A program made the translations under genes and the position numbers. DNA of 40,234 bases from Thermodesulfovibrionales bacterium. Its GTDB lineage: Bacteria > Nitrospirota > Thermodesulfovibrionia > Thermodesulfovibrionales > Dissulfurispiraceae. The stretch spans positions 1 to 40,234 of the forward strand of contig JAGUWD010000022.1 of the NCBI GenBank assembly GCA_020062545.1, read 5' to 3'. Shown piece after piece: positions 36,705 to 40,234 of the stretch; positions within the stretch are counted from its first letter, which is position 1; each line of letters begins with the position of its first letter. The notes beneath the pieces are model-generated. The model was given only the letters and a program-made list of their open reading frames with translations, ran no database searches and was not told the DNA's origin.

Positions 36705-38834
36705 ATGGGTTTTTTTCATGACATAAAAAGGGATTTACATGCAGTGTTTGAGCGCGACCCTGCTGCGCGGAATACCCTTGAGGTGATTCTTGCATATCCG
36801 GGTTTCCATGCCATATTCATTCACAGGATAAGTCATTCATTGTGGAAGCTCAAAATTCCTGTATTGCCGAGGCTTCTATCGCACATTGCAAGATTTCTCA
36901 CAGGCATAGAGATTCACCCTGCAGCAAAGATTGGATCTGGCTTTTTCATTGACCACGGAATGGGAGTTGTGATTGGCGAGACAGCAGAGATAGGCGAGGA
37001 TGTCCTGTTGTATCAGGGCGTTACGCTGGGAGGCACTGGAAAGGAGAAAGGCAAGAGACATCCGACCCTCGGAAACCATGTTGTGGTGGGTACCGGAGCG
37101 AAGATCCTCGGGCCTATAAGAATAGGCGATTATGTTAAGATAGGTGCAAATTCTGTTGTGCTTAAGTCTGTTCCTGACTATTCTGTTGTGGTTGGTGTCC
37201 CAGGCAAAATTATCAAGAAAAAGGTTATGCGTGTTGTACAGGAAGGCATCGAGGAAGCCCTCGACCATGTAAGGCTTCCTGACCCTATGGAAGAGGAGAT
37301 TCTGGAACTGAAGGAGCATATCGCAAGGCTTGAAAACAGGATAGAGAGGCTGGAAGGAAAAGGAGGGAATGTGAAGATATTCAATACCATGACAGGCAAA
37401 AAAGAGGACTTCATCCCTATTGAAAAGGGCAAGGTCGGCATGTATGCCTGTGGTGTTACTGTATATGACTACTGCCATATCGGCCATGCAAGGAGTGCTG
37501 TGGTCTTTGATGTTATAAAAAGGTATTTCAAATACAGGGGATTTGATGTCAAGTATGTAAGGAATTTCACTGACATCGATGACAAGATAATAAAGCGTGC
37601 CAATGAAGATGGCATTACATGGGATGCTGTTGCCAGAAAATACATCGATGAATACTATGCCGACATGGACAGGCTCGGTGTTGCGAGGGCAGATGTGGAG
37701 CCAAAGGCAACAGATCATATAAAGGAGATGATAGATGTTATTAAAGCCCTTATCGAAAAAGGATACGCATATGAGGTTGCCGAAGGTGAGAATAAGAGTG
37801 TGTACTTTTCTGTAGATAAATTTCCTGAATACGGCAAGCTTTCTAAAAAGGAACAGAAGGAGCTTCTTGCAGGTGCACGCGTTGATGTGGACGAAAGGAA
37901 GAAAAGCCCTGTGGATTTTGCATTATGGAAGGCTTCAAAGGAAGGGGAGCCGTGGTGGGATTCTCCATGGGGAAAGGGAAGACCGGGATGGCATATCGAG
38001 TGCACTGCAATGGTGATAAAACATCTTGGCGAATCGATCGATATACATGGCGGCGGCGCAGACCTCATATTCCCGCACCACGAAAACGAGATTGCACAGT
38101 CAGAGGCATATACAGGCAAGCCTTTTGCAAAGTACTGGGTGCATAACGGTTTTATTACTATCGATAAGGAGAAGATGTCGAAGTCCCTCGGAAATTTCTT
38201 CACCATACGGGAGATTCTCGATAGGTATGATGCAGAGGTTATAAGGCTGTTTATCCTTTCGAGCCATTACAGAAGTCCCATAGAGTTTTCCAATGAACAA
38301 CTGCATGATGCAGAGTCTTCTCTGGAAAGATATTACAGCACAATGGCGAGGATCGATGATTTCCTGTCGCATGCCCCCGATACTGCAAGAAAAATTCAGA
38401 CAGCAGAAATTGAAGCCGTTCTCGAAAAATTTAAAGACAGGTTCGAAGAGGCCATGGATGACGATTTCAACACAGCACTGGCAATAGGGCATACTTTTGA
38501 ACTTGTGAGAGAAGTGAATAAATTCCTTGATTTAAAGCCATCAGGAGAAGCAGCAAAGGCATTGATAAAGAGGGCAAAGGATATATTCGAAACTATTGGT
38601 GATGTCCTCAATCTCTTTAACAGGACACCTGCGCAATGGAATATCGACCTCCTTAAGAGCAAGAAAATTCCTTTGACTGAATCCGAAATAGAAAGCAAAA
38701 TTGAAGAGAGAAGAATTGCGAGGCAGAACAAGGATTGGGCAAAGGCAGATTTCATCAGGAAAGATCTTGAAGACAGGGGGATCATACTTGAGGATAAAAA
38801 AGATGGGACTTCGTGGAAGGTGAAGATTAGTTAA
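36705..38834 (+). CDS. cysES: Serine acetyltransferase fused in frame to cysteinyl-tRNA synthetase
   Basis: A 709-codon frame. Residues 1 to about 221: serine O-acetyltransferase, which makes O-acetylserine for cysteine synthesis, with the left-handed beta-helix ([40 protein letters not shown]). From about 222: cysteinyl-tRNA synthetase, which charges tRNA-Cys, with HIGH (HIGHARS, about 258), [19 protein letters not shown] and [10 protein letters not shown] (about 490). No stop separates the two; at the joint AAGGAGGG precedes a GTG (37370) that could start CysS alone. Both polypeptides could thus be made from one mRNA. Each part is full length. Confidence 0.9.
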   Translation: MGFFHDIKRDLHAVFERDPAARNTLEVILAYPGFHAIFIHRISHSLWKLKIPVLPRLLSHIARFLTGIEIHPAAKIGSGFFIDHGMGVVIGETAEIGEDVLLYQGVTLGGTGKEKGKRHPTLGNHVVVGTGAKILGPIRIGDYVKIGANSVVLKSVPDYSVVVGVPGKIIKKKVMRVVQEGIEEALDHVRLPDPMEEEILELKEHIARLENRIERLEGKGGNVKIFNTMTGKKEDFIPIEKGKVGMYACGVTVYDYCHIGHARSAVVFDVIKRYFKYRGFDVKYVRNFTDIDDKIIKRANEDGITWDAVARKYIDEYYADMDRLGVARADVEPKATDHIKEMIDVIKALIEKGYAYEVAEGENKSVYFSVDKFPEYGKLSKKEQKELLAGARVDVDERKKSPVDFALWKASKEGEPWWDSPWGKGRPGWHIECTAMVIKHLGESIDIHGGGADLIFPHHENEIAQSEAYTGKPFAKYWVHNGFITIDKEKMSKSLGNFFTIREILDRYDAEVIRLFILSSHYRSPIEFSNEQLHDAESSLERYYSTMARIDDFLSHAPDTARKIQTAEIEAVLEKFKDRFEEAMDDDFNTALAIGHTFELVREVNKFLDLKPSGEAAKALIKRAKDIFETIGDVLNLFNRTPAQWNIDLLKSKKIPLTESEIESKIEERRIARQNKDWAKADFIRKDLEDRGIILEDKKDGTSWKVKIS

Positions 38835-38839
38835 GATTA

Positions 38840-39589
38840 ATGAAGGACAAAAGCTCAAAGACAGAGTGGCTCTATGGCTTTAATCCTGTTCTGGAAGCTA
38901 TCAAATCAGGCAGAAAGATAAAAACTGTCTATATATCCAAACAGAGGCATGAGCAGATCCAGAAGATTATCGAAATGGCAAAGGCAGAGGGCATCCCTGT
39001 GGAATTTGCTGAAAGGGATTTTTTTGATACCAGATTCCATAAAGGGCATCAGGGTGTTGCGGCGGTTGTTGAAAAAAGGGGATTTTTAACCATAGACGAG
39101 CTTTTAGCCATCCCCGAAAAAAGAGAGGAATCAGCTTTCTTTCTCATTCTCGACCTTATAGAAGACCCACGAAACTTCGGCGCAATTTTGAGGGTTGCCG
39201 ATGCTGCAGGTGTGCACGGGGTGGTATTCCAGTCCCACAGGTCGGCAGGGATTACTCCTATTGTTTCAAAGGCGTCTGCAGGGGCGCTGGAATATGTTAA
39301 CCTCGCCGAGGTTGTGAATATAAAGCATGCCATAGATAAAATGAAGAGGCTAAATATTGCGATAGTCGGTGCAGAGGCAGGGTCGGAACTAACGCCCTGG
39401 GACATTGATATGAAGGGGCCGATGGCTTTTGTTATAGGTTCTGAGGGGCAGGGGTTAAGGAAGACGGTAAGGGACATGTGCGATTTCGTAGTGAGCCTGC
39501 CTATGAGGGGAAAGGTGAATTCACTGAATGTATCGGTTGCAACAGGTATTTTGTCGTATGAAGTTATAAGGCAGAGATTAGGTAGATAG
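38840..39589 (+). CDS. rlmB: 23S rRNA 2'-O-methyltransferase, SpoU/TrmH family
   Basis: A 249-residue enzyme that methylates a ribose in 23S rRNA (Gm2251 in E. coli). It has an N-terminal L30e-like substrate domain (EWLYGFNPVLEAIKSGRKIK) and the trefoil-knot SPOUT core, with motifs LIEDPRNFGAILRVADAAG, FVIGSEGQGL and LPMRGKVNSLNVSVATGI. It follows cysS with 5 bases between, so it is probably co-transcribed; the cysS-rlmB neighbour pair is common in bacteria. Full length. Confidence 0.92.
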   Translation: MKDKSSKTEWLYGFNPVLEAIKSGRKIKTVYISKQRHEQIQKIIEMAKAEGIPVEFAERDFFDTRFHKGHQGVAAVVEKRGFLTIDELLAIPEKREESAFFLILDLIEDPRNFGAILRVADAAGVHGVVFQSHRSAGITPIVSKASAGALEYVNLAEVVNIKHAIDKMKRLNIAIVGAEAGSELTPWDIDMKGPMAFVIGSEGQGLRKTVRDMCDFVVSLPMRGKVNSLNVSVATGILSYEVIRQRLGR

Positions 39590-39672
39590 TAGGTAATATA
39601 GCAATTCGCTTAATCCAGCCCTGATTACCCTAATTTTTCATTATCCTTTGCCGGCCAGTTGAAATTTTATAA

Positions 39673-39701
39673 TTGACAAGTATATAATAACTTCCTTATA
39701 T
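39673..39701 (+). promoter_or_regulatory. Promoter of the tRNA-tuf operon
   Basis: TTGACA (39673-39678) and TTATAT (39696-39701) with a 17-bp spacer, about 13 bp before the first tRNA. The stretch 39590-39672 has no recognisable gene. Confidence 0.7.
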
Positions 39702-39713
39702 TAATAAGTTATC

Positions 39714-39786
<73 letters not shown>

Positions 39787-39796
39787 TTGATTTGAT

Positions 39797-39881
<85 letters not shown>

Positions 39882-39918
39882 GCGAATTTTGCGGGGCAAA
39901 ATCGTAGTTACTGAAGTT

Positions 39919-39993
39919 GCGGGAGTAGCTCAGTGGTAGAGCGTCAGCCTTCCAAGCTGAGGGTCGCGGGTTCGAATCCCGTTTCCCGCTCCA
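39919..39993 (+). tRNA. tRNA-Gly (TCC)
   Basis: GCGGGAG/TTCCCGC acceptor stem, anticodon loop CTTCCAA with anticodon TCC. CCA is encoded. Confidence 0.95.
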
Positions 39994-39996
39994 TTC

Positions 39997-40069
39997 GCCC
40001 ATGTAGCTCAGTCGGCAGAGCACATCCTTGGTAAGGATGAGGTCACCGGTTCAATTCCGGTCATGGGCT
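39997..40069 (+). tRNA. tRNA-Thr (GGT)
   Basis: GCCCATG/CATGGGC acceptor stem, anticodon loop TTGGTAA with anticodon GGT. It is the last tRNA before tuf; CCA is not encoded. Confidence 0.95.
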
Positions 40070-40129
40070 TGGAAACGACAATCGTTAAGTAAATGAGTGA
40101 ATATTTTACTCAATAACTTGATAACTTAA

Positions 40130-40234
<105 letters not shown>

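Overview
The window has two parts. Bases 1 to about 24,318 are an accessory island. Bases 24,319 to 40,234 are chromosomal core. The core holds a tRNA-Ala, malic enzyme, endonuclease V, single-chain PurL, a RACo-like ferredoxin/ASKHA protein, a cysE-cysS reading frame, rlmB and a Thr-Tyr-Gly-Thr tRNA cluster that runs into tuf. This gene content, with moderate GC and many small lipoproteins, suggests a Gram-negative, probably anaerobic bacterium. A Nitrospirota/Thermodesulfovibrionia-like or deltaproteobacterial-like origin is a guess; no marker here settles it.

Island, 430-15,884: a plasmid-like mobilizable module bounded by nested inverted repeats. The outer pair is a perfect 21-bp inverted repeat (430-450 and 15864-15884). 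The inner pair is about 148 bp, mirror-imaged and close to 90% identical (579-726 and 14734-14882). Both are built around a 16-bp motif, TTACTTAnnAATACAA, seen nine times and only in these end regions. Between the inner repeats lie an XRE regulator, a small HTH protein, a RepA-like helicase, a winged-helix initiator, an iteron/hairpin origin candidate, a TumE-type toxin-antitoxin pair, an AlpA-like HTH protein, a MOBF (TrwC/TraI) relaxase-helicase, an OB-like protein, a candidate oriT, accessory and membrane proteins (one a membrane-anchored HTH protein), a VirD4/TraD-type coupling protein and three exported proteins. No recognisable mating-pore genes or DDE transposase are present. The module therefore looks mobilizable and able to replicate, and it needs a helper secretion system. 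A HigBA pair sits between the inner and outer right repeats.

Island, 15,885-24,318: decayed accessory DNA. It carries fragments of HicB, HigB, HigA and XRE genes, an apparently intact AbiE type IV toxin-antitoxin pair, and two lipoprotein genes that share an 89-bp leader/signal-peptide duplication exactly 3,500 bp apart. It ends with small Cys-rich proteins and a tyrosine integrase whose gene stops 22 bp before the 5' end of tRNA-Ala(GGC), the likely island junction.

Core, 24,319-40,234: metabolic and translation genes, mostly intact. Points of note are 7-bp and 8-bp tandem repeat arrays inside the purL reading frame, an in-frame amber codon in a TPR gene, a cysE-cysS frame with an internal ribosome-binding site, a truncated RelE remnant beside its antitoxin, and a tRNA-tuf locus with the same order as the E. 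coli thrU-tyrU-glyT-thrT-tufB operon.
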